Source: Polymorphum gilvum SL003B-26A1
GTDB lineage: Bacteria > Pseudomonadota > Alphaproteobacteria > Rhizobiales > Stappiaceae
Direction: 5' to 3'
Assembly: GCF_000192745.1 (NCBI RefSeq)
Contig: NC_015259.1
Span: 3,053,001-3,117,000, forward strand
Length of the DNA: 64,000 nt
The translations under genes and the position numbers were made by a program. Every line of letters begins with the position of its first letter. Within the stretch, counting starts at the first letter, position 1. The notes under the pieces are model-generated. The model saw only the letters and a list, made by a program, of their open reading frames with translations. It made no database searches and was not told the DNA's origin. Of this stretch, positions 6,917-14,605 are shown piece by piece.

Positions 6917-8785
6917 GTCTCCCCCGCCTACGCGGGGATGAACCCACCTTGAAGGTCGAAAGGCCCTGGACGAACGAGTCTCCCCCGCCTACGCGGGGAT
7001 GAACCCGCTACCCGCATACATGCCGCAACTCTTCAAGCGTCTCCCCCGCCTACGCGGGGATGAACCCGATCACTGGTTCCCGCTTTCCAGTTTAACAGAG
7101 TCTCCCCCGCCTACGCGGGGATGAACCCTGGACTCAATCCCGGATCCACGCTCCGCCGTGGTCTCCCCCGCCTACGCGGGGATGAACCCTTAAGGGACGT
7201 CGGCGCGGTCTCATCACAGTCGTCTCCCCCGCCTACGCGGGGATGAACCCACGGACGTGTCGCGGAGGCCAGGGCAAAAGCTGTCTCCCCCGCCTACGCG
7301 GGGATGAACCCTTCCGCCCCGCCTGCCTCGACCCTCGCGGCATGTCTCCCCCGCCTACGCGGGGATGAACCCGGGATCATGGCCGTTGCCCTTGATGGTA
7401 ATACGTCTCCCCCGCCTACGCGGGGATGAACCCTCGATCACCAAGGGGTCGCTGGTCGCGTGCGCGTCTCCCCCGCCTACGCGGGGATGAACCCTTTGCG
7501 CGTAGCTATTTGGTACTTGCCCTTTTGTCTCCCCCGCCTACGCGGGGATGAACCCCCGCGCCCGAGGCAACGCCCCAATCGCCCCCGGTCTCCCCCGCCT
7601 ACGCGGGGATGAACCCGGCCGGCGACGGGATTGAAGCCAGGTGGGGAGGTCTCCCCCGCCTACGCGGGGATGAACCCTCGATAGACGCATGGGACAAACT
7701 GGACGACAGGTCTCCCCCGCCTACGCGGGGATGAACCCGGTCGCGGCACGTGATACCTGCCGAACGGACGGTCTCCCCCGCCTACGCGGGGATGAACCCC
7801 TTGCCGGCGCCAGGCTTATCGGCGCCAACCTGTCTCCCCCGCCTACGCGGGGATGAACCCGATTTGCTGTATGCCAGCTTGTATAGATCCGGGTCTCCCC
7901 CGCCTACGCGGGGATGAACCCGAGGACGACGGGGTATTTGACCCGGTCGAGTAGTCTCCCCCGCCTACGCGGGGATGAACCCGGGCCAAGCCGGAAGTAA
8001 GGGAAATCAGAGCCGTCTCCCCCGCCTACGCGGGGATGAACCCGAGTTGAATAATGCACCGATCCAAGTGCACGGGTCTCCCCCGCCTACGCGGGGATGA
8101 ACCCAAGCCCGGCGGCTCCATCGCCGGGCTTTCGCCGTCTCCCCCGCCTACGCGGGGATGAACCCCTTTTACCGGCTCGATTTCGACGCGGACGTTTAGT
8201 CTCCCCCGCCTACGCGGGGATGAACCCCATTGCTCTCGACCTCGCTTATCGCTTCAAGGGTCTCCCCCGCCTACGCGGGGATGAACCCGATTTCCACCGT
8301 TCCCGCCTCGATCGCGACGATCGCCCGGAGTCTCCCCCGCCTACGCGGGGATGAACCCCTTCCGGCCGGGCCTCACCTTGCCCTGCGCGGGTCTCCCCCG
8401 CCTACGCGGGGATGAACCCTTCACGCGTGCCGATATGACCGGTTCCGCTCTGTCTCCCCCGCCTACGCGGGGATGAACCTTTTTGACAGCGAGGAGACTA
8501 CTATCATGACACGTCTCCCCCGCCTACGCGGGGATGAACCCGCAAGTGACTGATCGACTTGAGCCTTATCAGAGTCTCCCCCGCCTACGCGGGGATGAAC
8601 CCGTCATAGATTGCGCGCCCCTCTTTGCGTCATGGTCTCCCCCGCCTACGCGGGGATGAACCCGCTTTCATTATCATCGTCGACGCAGCTCATGAGTCTC
8701 CCCCGCCTACGCGGGGATGAACCGTGTTTGTAGGAGGGGGCGGCCCGCACGCTTACGTCTCCCCCGCCTGCGCGGGGATGAATGC
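6917..8785 (+). CRISPR. Type I-E CRISPR array, 31 repeats and 30 spacers
   Basis: The repeat is 29 nt, starting GTCTCCCCCG and ending GGGGATGAACCC, with a 6-bp stem (CCCCGC/GCGGGG) and loop CTAC. The predicted crRNA handle is AUGAACCC. Repeat starts run every 61 nt from 6917 to 8137, then 8199, 8260, 8330 and every 61 nt to 8757. Spacers are 32 nt except spacer 21 (33 nt, 8166-8198) and spacer 23 (41 nt, 8289-8329). Repeats 26 and 30 differ in their last base (T and G). Repeat 31 (8757-8785) has CTG for CTA in the loop and ends AATGC. Decay at this end places the leader at 6869-6916. Confidence 0.98.
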
Positions 8786-8904
8786 CAGGGCGCAACTCAG
8801 GCGCAAAGTTGCCGCGCGCTTCCCGCCCGCCCGGGGATGCCCCAGATTGCCTTGACGGCCTACGGTCGCGTGGCGACAATCGTGCCCTTCGCGCGGGGAC
8901 AGAC
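8786..8904 (+). repeat. Decayed array tail with two possible repeat remnants
   Basis: No gene starts here. At 8816-8844 a sequence matches about 18 of 29 repeat positions, with GGGGATG intact. A weaker resemblance (GCGCGGGGA core) lies at 8878-8906, 62 nt later and overlapping the start of the next gene. The spacings of 59 and 62 nt fit former repeat units. High GC content makes part of the match expected by chance. Confidence 0.4.
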
Positions 8905-9735
8905 ATGACATCCTATGTTTTTCGGGTCCACGGATTGACGCTTGCCGGCCTGTCGCCCGAGGACAGCTATGTCCGCCGGCTCCGGGCGCAGCGGAAGCCG
9001 GAGCCGCAGTTGCTCACTTTCCTCCGGGCGCAGTACGACACGGACGGCGACTACGTCTTCGCCGACATCGGCGCCAACATCGGCTACACGGCCCTGCTGA
9101 TGGCGCGGCTGTTTCCGAGGGCGACGGTGCATGCCTTCGAGCCGGGGCCGACCGTCTTTCCGCTGCTGCGGCACAATGTCGAGGGCGCGCGCGTGGTCCC
9201 GGTCAATGCGGCGGTGTCGAGCCGGAGCGGGACGGTCGCCTTCGTGGAGAATTCGGCCTATGGCCACATGGTGCCGCAGGCCGCCGGCGGCTCGACGCCC
9301 ATGGTGTCGATGGCCGATTATGCCGCGCGCACCGGGATCGCGCGGTTCGATTTCGTCAAGATCGATGTCGAGGGCTTCGAACTCGACGTGTTCCGCGGCC
9401 TGGGCGGACTGACGGACACGGTCCTGTTCGAATTCAACACGTTTGCGCTCGACTGCCATAGCCGGGTCAATCCGCTTACGCTGCTGGAAGAACTGTCGGC
9501 CGACTGGGATCTCTACGAGTTCATGCGCACCGACCGGCTCGAGACGATCGACGATTTTCCGGCCGTTCTGCACAGGACCATGATCGATCGCCGGACGGTG
9601 TCGAATCTCGTCGCGGTCCGCAAGGGCCGGGCCCTTCGCCAGGACCTGATCGATCCGACGATCCGTGGACGGCAGATCCTCGATCTGGGCCGCGTGGTGA
9701 AGCGGTTCAGGGCCCGGCTCGAGGCCCCCAGATAG
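8905..9735 (+). CDS. FkbM-family SAM-dependent methyltransferase
   Basis: This 276-residue protein has a class I SAM methyltransferase fold. It has motif I FADIGANIGYTALLMARLF, the acidic loop HAFEPGPTVF and the FkbM signature FVKIDVEGFELDVFRGL. FkbM proteins O-methylate sugars or small molecules, often in polysaccharide or natural-product clusters; no such partner gene is present here. The ATG at 8905 is chosen over an open frame that begins inside the last CRISPR repeat. The gene lies directly after the decayed array and on the same strand, so it may be read from array transcription. Its substrate is unknown. Confidence 0.85.
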   Translation: MTSYVFRVHGLTLAGLSPEDSYVRRLRAQRKPEPQLLTFLRAQYDTDGDYVFADIGANIGYTALLMARLFPRATVHAFEPGPTVFPLLRHNVEGARVVPVNAAVSSRSGTVAFVENSAYGHMVPQAAGGSTPMVSMADYAARTGIARFDFVKIDVEGFELDVFRGLGGLTDTVLFEFNTFALDCHSRVNPLTLLEELSADWDLYEFMRTDRLETIDDFPAVLHRTMIDRRTVSNLVAVRKGRALRQDLIDPTIRGRQILDLGRVVKRFRARLEAPR

Positions 9736-9767
9736 CCCGGCCGGCACGGCAAAGCCGCATCGGGCTC

Positions 9768-9797
9768 GTCTCCCCCGTCTCCCGCGGAGACGATCCC
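9768..9797 (+). terminator. Hairpin after the FkbM gene, with a repeat-like 10-mer
   Basis: CGTCTCC (9776-9782) and GGAGACG (9786-9792) form a 7-bp stem with a 3-nt loop, 40 nt past the FkbM stop. There is no T tract, so termination by this hairpin alone is doubtful. The first ten bases (9768-9777, GTCTCCCCCG) are identical to the start of the CRISPR repeat. Confidence 0.35.
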
Positions 9798-9879
9798 GGG
9801 TGCGGCTATGGCGACGACTCGGAACAAGAAAAACGAGGCGCAACCGGCGGGGCCGGCGGGGCCCGCCCCCTCCCCGCCC

Positions 9880-11214
9880 TCACCGTTCGCGCAGGGCGTG
9901 GGCGATCTGGTCGGCGACCGGCTTGACCAGGTAGGACAGCACCGTGCGCTCGCGGGTGCGGATGAAGATCTCGACCGGCATGCCGGGCACCAGGGTCTGG
10001 CCGTCCAGACGGGCCAGTTCCGCGTCGGGAATGGCGAGGCGGGCGGCGTAGTAGCCCGCGCCGGTCGCCGGGTCGACGGTCAGGTCGGCGGCGACCGTGA
10101 CCAGGCGCGCGGCCAGTTCCGGCGTCGTGCGCTGGTCGAAGCTCGGGAAGCGCACCGTCGCGTCGCGGCCCGGCGCCAGTTGGTCGATGTCGACCGGCTG
10201 CACCTTGGCCTCGACCACCAGCAGGTCCTCGCGCGGCACGATCAGCATCACCGTCTCGCCCGCGCCGACGACGCCGCCGATGGTGTGGACGGCCAGCTGG
10301 TGCACGTAGCCGGCGCGCGGCGCGCGGATGTCGATGCGCGCCAGCTGGTCCTCGGCGGCGATCCGCTGCTCCTCCAGCCGGGCGAGGCGCCCGCGCACGT
10401 CCTGGAGCTGCTCGAGCACCTCGGCGCGCGCCTCGTCGTCGATCTGCAGGATCAGCAGGCGGCGCTCGCTGATCGCTTCGCGCGACTGGGCGATCTGGGC
10501 GATCAGGCTGCCGTAGTCGCCCTCCAGCCGGGCCTTGTCGCGCTGCAGCGCGGTGACCCGGTTGCGGGCGACCAGCTTCTTGTCCAGCAGGCCGATCAGG
10601 TCGGCAAGTTCGTCGTCGATCAGCTCGATCTCGCGCCCCTTGGCCAGGCGTTGCGCCTCCAGGCCCTCGACCTGCTTGTCGAACTGGCGGATCTGTTCCT
10701 CCAGCTGCTTCTTGCGTCCCGTACGACTGGCGCGGCGCGCCTCCAGCAGCTCGACCTGGCTGCGTTCGACGTCGGCCAGATCGGCGGCCAGGTCGGCCGC
10801 CTGCAGCCCCTGCGGGCGGGCGCCGAAGACGATCTCGGCGCGGCCGTCCCGTTCGGCGACGAGGCGCGCCTCCTGGGCGGCGAGATCCGCCAACTGGCGG
10901 GTGACAATGGCGAGGTTCGCCCGCGTCACCGTGTCGTCGAGGCGGAGCAGCAGGTCGCCGGCCTCGACCAGGTCGCCGTCGCGGACGGCGATCTGGCGGA
11001 CGATGCCGCCCTCCTGGTGCTGGACCGCCTTGACGTTGGTCTCCACCACCAGCGTGCCGGTGGCGACCACCGCGCCTGCAATCTCGGTCACCGCCGCCCA
11101 GCCGCCGAGGCCGCCGACCAGCGCCGCCGCCAGCGCCAGCGCCGCCAGCAGGTGCCGGCGGATGCTCGCGCCGAGGCGGCCGTCGAGGTCGTGCACGGCG
11201 GGCGACAGGCTCAT
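9880..11214 (-). CDS. Type I secretion membrane-fusion protein (HlyD/PrtE family)
   Basis: This 444-residue periplasmic adaptor links the inner-membrane ABC exporter to an outer-membrane TolC-type channel. It has a short cytoplasmic N-terminus, one membrane segment near residues 20-42 (ALALAAALVGGLGGWAAV), a biotinyl-lipoyl half motif (VQHQEGGIVRQIAVRDGDLV) and a long coiled coil through the middle. The returning half motif (RIDIRAPRAGYVHQL) and the HlyD C-terminal signature near PGMPVEIFI and RTVLSYL follow. The start overlaps the stop of the upstream ABC gene by 4 nt (ATGA), so the two form one operon. No RTX-type substrate or TolC gene is visible here. Confidence 0.9.
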   Translation of the reverse strand: MSLSPAVHDLDGRLGASIRRHLLAALALAAALVGGLGGWAAVTEIAGAVVATGTLVVETNVKAVQHQEGGIVRQIAVRDGDLVEAGDLLLRLDDTVTRANLAIVTRQLADLAAQEARLVAERDGRAEIVFGARPQGLQAADLAADLADVERSQVELLEARRASRTGRKKQLEEQIRQFDKQVEGLEAQRLAKGREIELIDDELADLIGLLDKKLVARNRVTALQRDKARLEGDYGSLIAQIAQSREAISERRLLILQIDDEARAEVLEQLQDVRGRLARLEEQRIAAEDQLARIDIRAPRAGYVHQLAVHTIGGVVGAGETVMLIVPREDLLVVEAKVQPVDIDQLAPGRDATVRFPSFDQRTTPELAARLVTVAADLTVDPATGAGYYAARLAIPDAELARLDGQTLVPGMPVEIFIRTRERTVLSYLVKPVADQIAHALRER

Positions 11215-13022
11215 GCGCGCGTGCTCCCGGCGGCGGCGCCCGGCCCGGTGGTCGGCGCGGTGGTCGGCGTGGCGACAGGGGCGGCGACAGGGGCGACCAC
11301 CTTCCTCAGCACCTCGTCCTTGGGTCCGCAGGCAACCACCTGGCCCTCCTTCAGGCACAGGACGCGGTCGACCGTGGCGATGGCGCTCGGCCGGTGGGCG
11401 ATGACGACGACGATGGAGCCCCGGTCCCTGACCGCCTTGATCGCCCGGCTCAGGGCTGCGTCGCCCTCGGCGTCGAGGTTGGAATTGGGTTCGTCGAGCA
11501 CGACGAGGAACGGCGTCCCGTACAGCGCCCGGGCCAGGGCGATGCGCTGGCGCTGGCCGGCCGACAGCACCATGCCCTCGCTGCCGATCACCGTGTTGTA
11601 GCCGTCGGGCAGGGTGACGACGAGATCATGCACGTCGGCGAGCCGCGCCGCCTCGATCACCGCTTCGGACCGCGCCGCAGGCTCGAAACGGGCGATGTTG
11701 TCCGCGATCGTGCCGTCGAACAGCTGCAGGTCCTGCGGCAGGTAGCCGATGAACCGGCCGCGCCGGCCTTCCGGCCATTGCCCGAGGTCGGCGCCGTCGA
11801 AGCGCACGACGCCGCGCAGCGGCGCGACCGCGCCGACGATCGCCCGCGCCAGAGTCGACTTGCCCGAGCCGGACGGGCCGATGATGCCGAGACCGTCTCC
11901 GGCGGCAAGCTGCAGCGTGACGCCCTGGACGACCGGCTTGGCGACCCCAGCCGGCGCGCAGGTGACGGCGTCGAGGCTCAGCCGCTCGCGCGGCAGCGGC
12001 AGGTCGATCAGGGCGCCGTCGCCCTGCGCCGGCCCGAGCACCTCCCTCAGCCGCGCAAGGCCCTGCCGGAAGGCCAGGAAGCCACGCCAATGGGCGATCG
12101 CCTGCTCGACCGGCGCCAGCGCCCGCGAGGTCATGATGGAGGCTGCGATCATGACGCCGGGCGAGATCTCCTGGCGGATCGCAAGCCAGGCGCCGACGCC
12201 GAGAATGGCCGACTGCAGCACGAAACGGAGGGTCTTGATCGCCGTCGCGAACGCCCCGGTGCGGTCGGCGGCTTCCTGCTGGCGGGCCAGATAGGCGGCG
12301 TTGTCGCGGCTCCAGCGCTCGCTCAGCGCCGGGCCCATGCCCATGGCGCGGGCCGCTTCGGCGTTGCGGCGGCCGGTCTCGACCGCCGCCGTGCGCTGGC
12401 CCGCCACACGCGCCGCCTGCGCCACCGGGGCCCGCGACAGCACCTCGTTGAGAATGATCAGGACGCTGATCAGGACAGCGCCGGCGAGGGCGACGAAGCC
12501 CAGCAGGCTGTGGAACAGGAACACGATCGCCAGATAGAACGGCAGCCACGGCACGTCGTAGATCGCCGCGGGTCCCGGACCGGCCAGGAACTGGCGCACC
12601 GTGTCGAGGTCCTGAACCGGCCGCAGCCGGGCGCCGCGGCTGCCGTGGAGCACCGGCACGGCCATCGAGATCCCGTAGGCCAGCCCGGACAGGCGCGCGT
12701 CGACCCGTTGTGCGATGCGCACAAGGATGCGACCGCGCAGCCCCTCGAGCAGCCCGTAGAAGACGTAGAGCGCGAAGGCCAGCGTGCCGAGGACGACCAG
12801 CGTCGGCACCGAGCCGCTGACCAGGACGCGGTCATAGACCTGCAGCATGAACAGCGGGCCGGTCAGCATCAGCAGGTTGATCAGCAGGCTGACGGCGCCG
12901 GTCGCCACGAGCGCGCCGCGGACGCTCCCGAAGGCCGCCGCCACAGGCGCAAGCGCCCCGCCGCGCGACGGCGCGGGCGACCCGGATGCGGATGTCGGCC
13001 GTTCGGGGGCGATGTCGGCCAC
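11211..13022 (-). CDS. Type I secretion ABC permease/ATPase (PrtD-like)
   Basis: This 603-residue half-transporter has six membrane helices (about residues 35-305) fused to an ABC ATPase. Walker A is GPSGSGKST (residues 382-390), the signature LSAGQRQRIALARAL follows, and Walker B is in FLVVLDEPNSNLD. It lacks an N-terminal C39 peptidase domain, as in PrtD/AprD exporters of RTX proteases and lipases. The GTG at 13022 is chosen because AGGAG lies 9 nt upstream; no ATG in frame gives a better site. The C-terminus has an odd Ala/Pro/Thr-rich tail of about 25 residues (VAAPVATPTTAPTTGPG). The gene is coupled to the downstream HlyD-type gene. Confidence 0.9.
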   Translation of the reverse strand: MADIAPERPTSASGSPAPSRGGALAPVAAAFGSVRGALVATGAVSLLINLLMLTGPLFMLQVYDRVLVSGSVPTLVVLGTLAFALYVFYGLLEGLRGRILVRIAQRVDARLSGLAYGISMAVPVLHGSRGARLRPVQDLDTVRQFLAGPGPAAIYDVPWLPFYLAIVFLFHSLLGFVALAGAVLISVLIILNEVLSRAPVAQAARVAGQRTAAVETGRRNAEAARAMGMGPALSERWSRDNAAYLARQQEAADRTGAFATAIKTLRFVLQSAILGVGAWLAIRQEISPGVMIAASIMTSRALAPVEQAIAHWRGFLAFRQGLARLREVLGPAQGDGALIDLPLPRERLSLDAVTCAPAGVAKPVVQGVTLQLAAGDGLGIIGPSGSGKSTLARAIVGAVAPLRGVVRFDGADLGQWPEGRRGRFIGYLPQDLQLFDGTIADNIARFEPAARSEAVIEAARLADVHDLVVTLPDGYNTVIGSEGMVLSAGQRQRIALARALYGTPFLVVLDEPNSNLDAEGDAALSRAIKAVRDRGSIVVVIAHRPSAIATVDRVLCLKEGQVVACGPKDEVLRKVVAPVAAPVATPTTAPTTGPGAAAGSTRA

Positions 13023-13340
13023 GGATCCTGTCTCCTGGCATGTCCGCCGGCCCGCCCGGCGGTCGCGCGGCGACACGGCCCCGGTGCCCGCGGCAGCCGA
13101 CTCATGCTGCGATGGAACGCGAAGACGCGGCCCTTGGCAAGCACGTTCGGCCGCCTGGCAGTGTCTGCGTTTGACATTCAGCCCGCGCTCCGCCGCCGTT
13201 GACGCCGGGCCGGGCGCGGTATAGGGGTCATGCGGTCCCGGGCAACTCGGGACCGTCCTTCTGCGCGGCCGGCCGGCGGAGCGGTTCATGCAAGCGACAG
13301 TTCCTTCCAGGGCCGGCTCGGGCGCCGCGCGCAACGCATC
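13023..13340. promoter_or_regulatory. Divergent intergenic region between the secretion operon and the MFS gene
   Basis: This 318-nt region separates two divergent transcripts. On the plus strand TTGACG (13199-13204) and TATAGG (13220-13225), 15 nt apart, could drive the MFS gene with a leader of about 110 nt. A second TTGACA lies at 13171-13176 without a good -10. No confident minus-strand promoter and no RNA gene were seen. Confidence 0.35.
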
Positions 13341-14588
13341 ATGGCGATAGCTGCGGGCCAGACCCGGGTCGTGCTCGCCCTCGGCACGGCGCAGACACTC
13401 GCCTGGGGCTCCACCTTCTACCTGCCGGCCATCCTTGCCGTGCCGATGGCGCGCGACCTCGGCGTGTCGAGCGGCTTCGTCTTCGCCGCCTTCTCGGCGG
13501 CGCTGGTCGTCTCCGCCTTCGTCGGACCCGGCGCCGGCCGGCGCATCGACCGGCTCGGCGGGCGCGACGTGCTGGCGCTGGCCAACCTGGTGTTCGCCGC
13601 CGGCCTCGCCCTGCTCGGCACCGCGCAAGGGCCCATTCTGCTCGTCGGCGCCTGGTTGGTGATCGGCTTCGGCATGGCCATCGGCCTCTACGAGGCCGCC
13701 TTCGCGACGCTGGCCGGCATCTACGGCACGAAGGCGCGCGGCGCGATCACCGGCATCACCCTGCTCGCCGGCTTCGCCAGCACCGTCTGCTGGCCGATCT
13801 CGGCGGTGCTGGAGGCCGAGTTCGGCTGGCGCACCGCCTGCTTCGCCTGGGCGGCGGCGCATCTGCTCGTCGGCCTGCCGCTCAACCGCCTGCTGGTGCC
13901 GGCCGGCCGCCATGCGCTCCCGGACAAGGCAGCGGAGACGGGTGCGCCGGCACCCGATGCGCTTGCTGGTCCGCCGGCCAGGGCGTTTACAGGGGCGTTT
14001 ACCGGGGCGTTTACCGAGGCGTTTGCCGGCTTGCGCGACCGGGCGATGATCCTGCTCGCCGTGGTGTTCACCGCCACCTGGTTCATCAGCACGGCCATGG
14101 CCGCCCATCTGCCGCGCCTGCTGCAGGATGCCGGCGCCACGCCGGCTGCGGCAATCGCCGCAGCCGCACTGGTCGGCCCCGCGCAGGTCGCCGGACGGCT
14201 GGTCGAGTTCGGCCTGCTGCGGCGCGTCCACCCGCTCGTCTCGGCGCGGCTCGCCGCCCTCGCCCACCCGCTCGGCGCCGCTGCGCTGCTGGTGTTCGGG
14301 GCGCCGGCCGCCGCCGTCTTCGCGCTCGTGCACGGCGCCGGCAACGGCATCCTGACCATCGCCAAGGGCACCCTGCCGCTGTCGCTGTTCGGCGCCGCCG
14401 GCTATGGTGCGCGCCAGGGCGTGCTGATGGTGCCGACGCGGCTCGGCCAGGCCGCCGCGCCCTTCGCCTTCGCGCTGCTGATGGAACGCTTCGGCGCCAC
14501 CTCGCTGCTGGTCTCCGCCGTCATCGGCCTGTGCGGCGTCGCCGCGCTGCTGGCGCTCGGCACCACGCAGGCCGGCCGGAGCGACTGA
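13341..14588 (+). CDS. MFS transporter
   Basis: This 415-residue protein shows about 12 hydrophobic segments and the MFS loop 2-3 motif GRRIDRLGGRDVL, so it is a secondary transporter of the major facilitator superfamily. The substrate cannot be told from sequence. The ATG at 13341 begins the first helix; the frame is open from 13230, but that extension is Arg-rich and unlike MFS N-termini. The cytoplasmic loop between the two six-helix halves contains four 4-residue repeats (AFTG-type) encoded by a 12-bp tandem repeat at 13984-14031. The gene converges on the LysR gene, with their stops 12 nt apart. Confidence 0.82.
   Translation: MAIAAGQTRVVLALGTAQTLAWGSTFYLPAILAVPMARDLGVSSGFVFAAFSAALVVSAFVGPGAGRRIDRLGGRDVLALANLVFAAGLALLGTAQGPILLVGAWLVIGFGMAIGLYEAAFATLAGIYGTKARGAITGITLLAGFASTVCWPISAVLEAEFGWRTACFAWAAAHLLVGLPLNRLLVPAGRHALPDKAAETGAPAPDALAGPPARAFTGAFTGAFTEAFAGLRDRAMILLAVVFTATWFISTAMAAHLPRLLQDAGATPAAAIAAAALVGPAQVAGRLVEFGLLRRVHPLVSARLAALAHPLGAAALLVFGAPAAAVFALVHGAGNGILTIAKGTLPLSLFGAAGYGARQGVLMVPTRLGQAAAPFAFALLMERFGATSLLVSAVIGLCGVAALLALGTTQAGRSD
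13984..14031 (+). repeat. 12-bp tandem repeat, four copies, inside the MFS gene
   Basis: Four consecutive 12-mers (GCGTTTACAGGG, GCGTTTACCGGG, GCGTTTACCGAG, GCGTTTGCCGGC) encode repeats of Ala-Phe-Thr/Ala-Gly/Glu in the central cytoplasmic loop. The length is a multiple of three, so copy-number change would keep the frame. Confidence 0.85.
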
Positions 14589-14605
14589 GGCGCGCCGCCC
14601 TCAGT
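14584..14605. terminator. Shared hairpin between convergent MFS and LysR genes
   Basis: ACTGAGG (14584-14590) and CCTCAGT (14599-14605) form a 7-bp stem with an 8-nt loop. The stem contains both stop codons (MFS 14586-14588, LysR 14601-14603). A short TTT follows on the plus strand. It is probably a bidirectional terminator, though the U tract is poor. Confidence 0.45.

Noticed and set aside
8097-8415. Open reading frames running through the CRISPR array
   Set aside because: They consist of translated repeats (RLRGDEP-type motifs) and are artefacts of the array.
6946-8756. Self-targeting spacers against genes of this window
   Set aside because: No obvious match was noticed, but an exhaustive comparison of all 30 spacers with both strands was not possible by eye.
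9808-13202. Long plus-strand ORFs opposite the type I secretion genes
   Set aside because: They are antisense shadows caused by GC-rich third positions; the minus-strand frames have clear HlyD and ABC domains.
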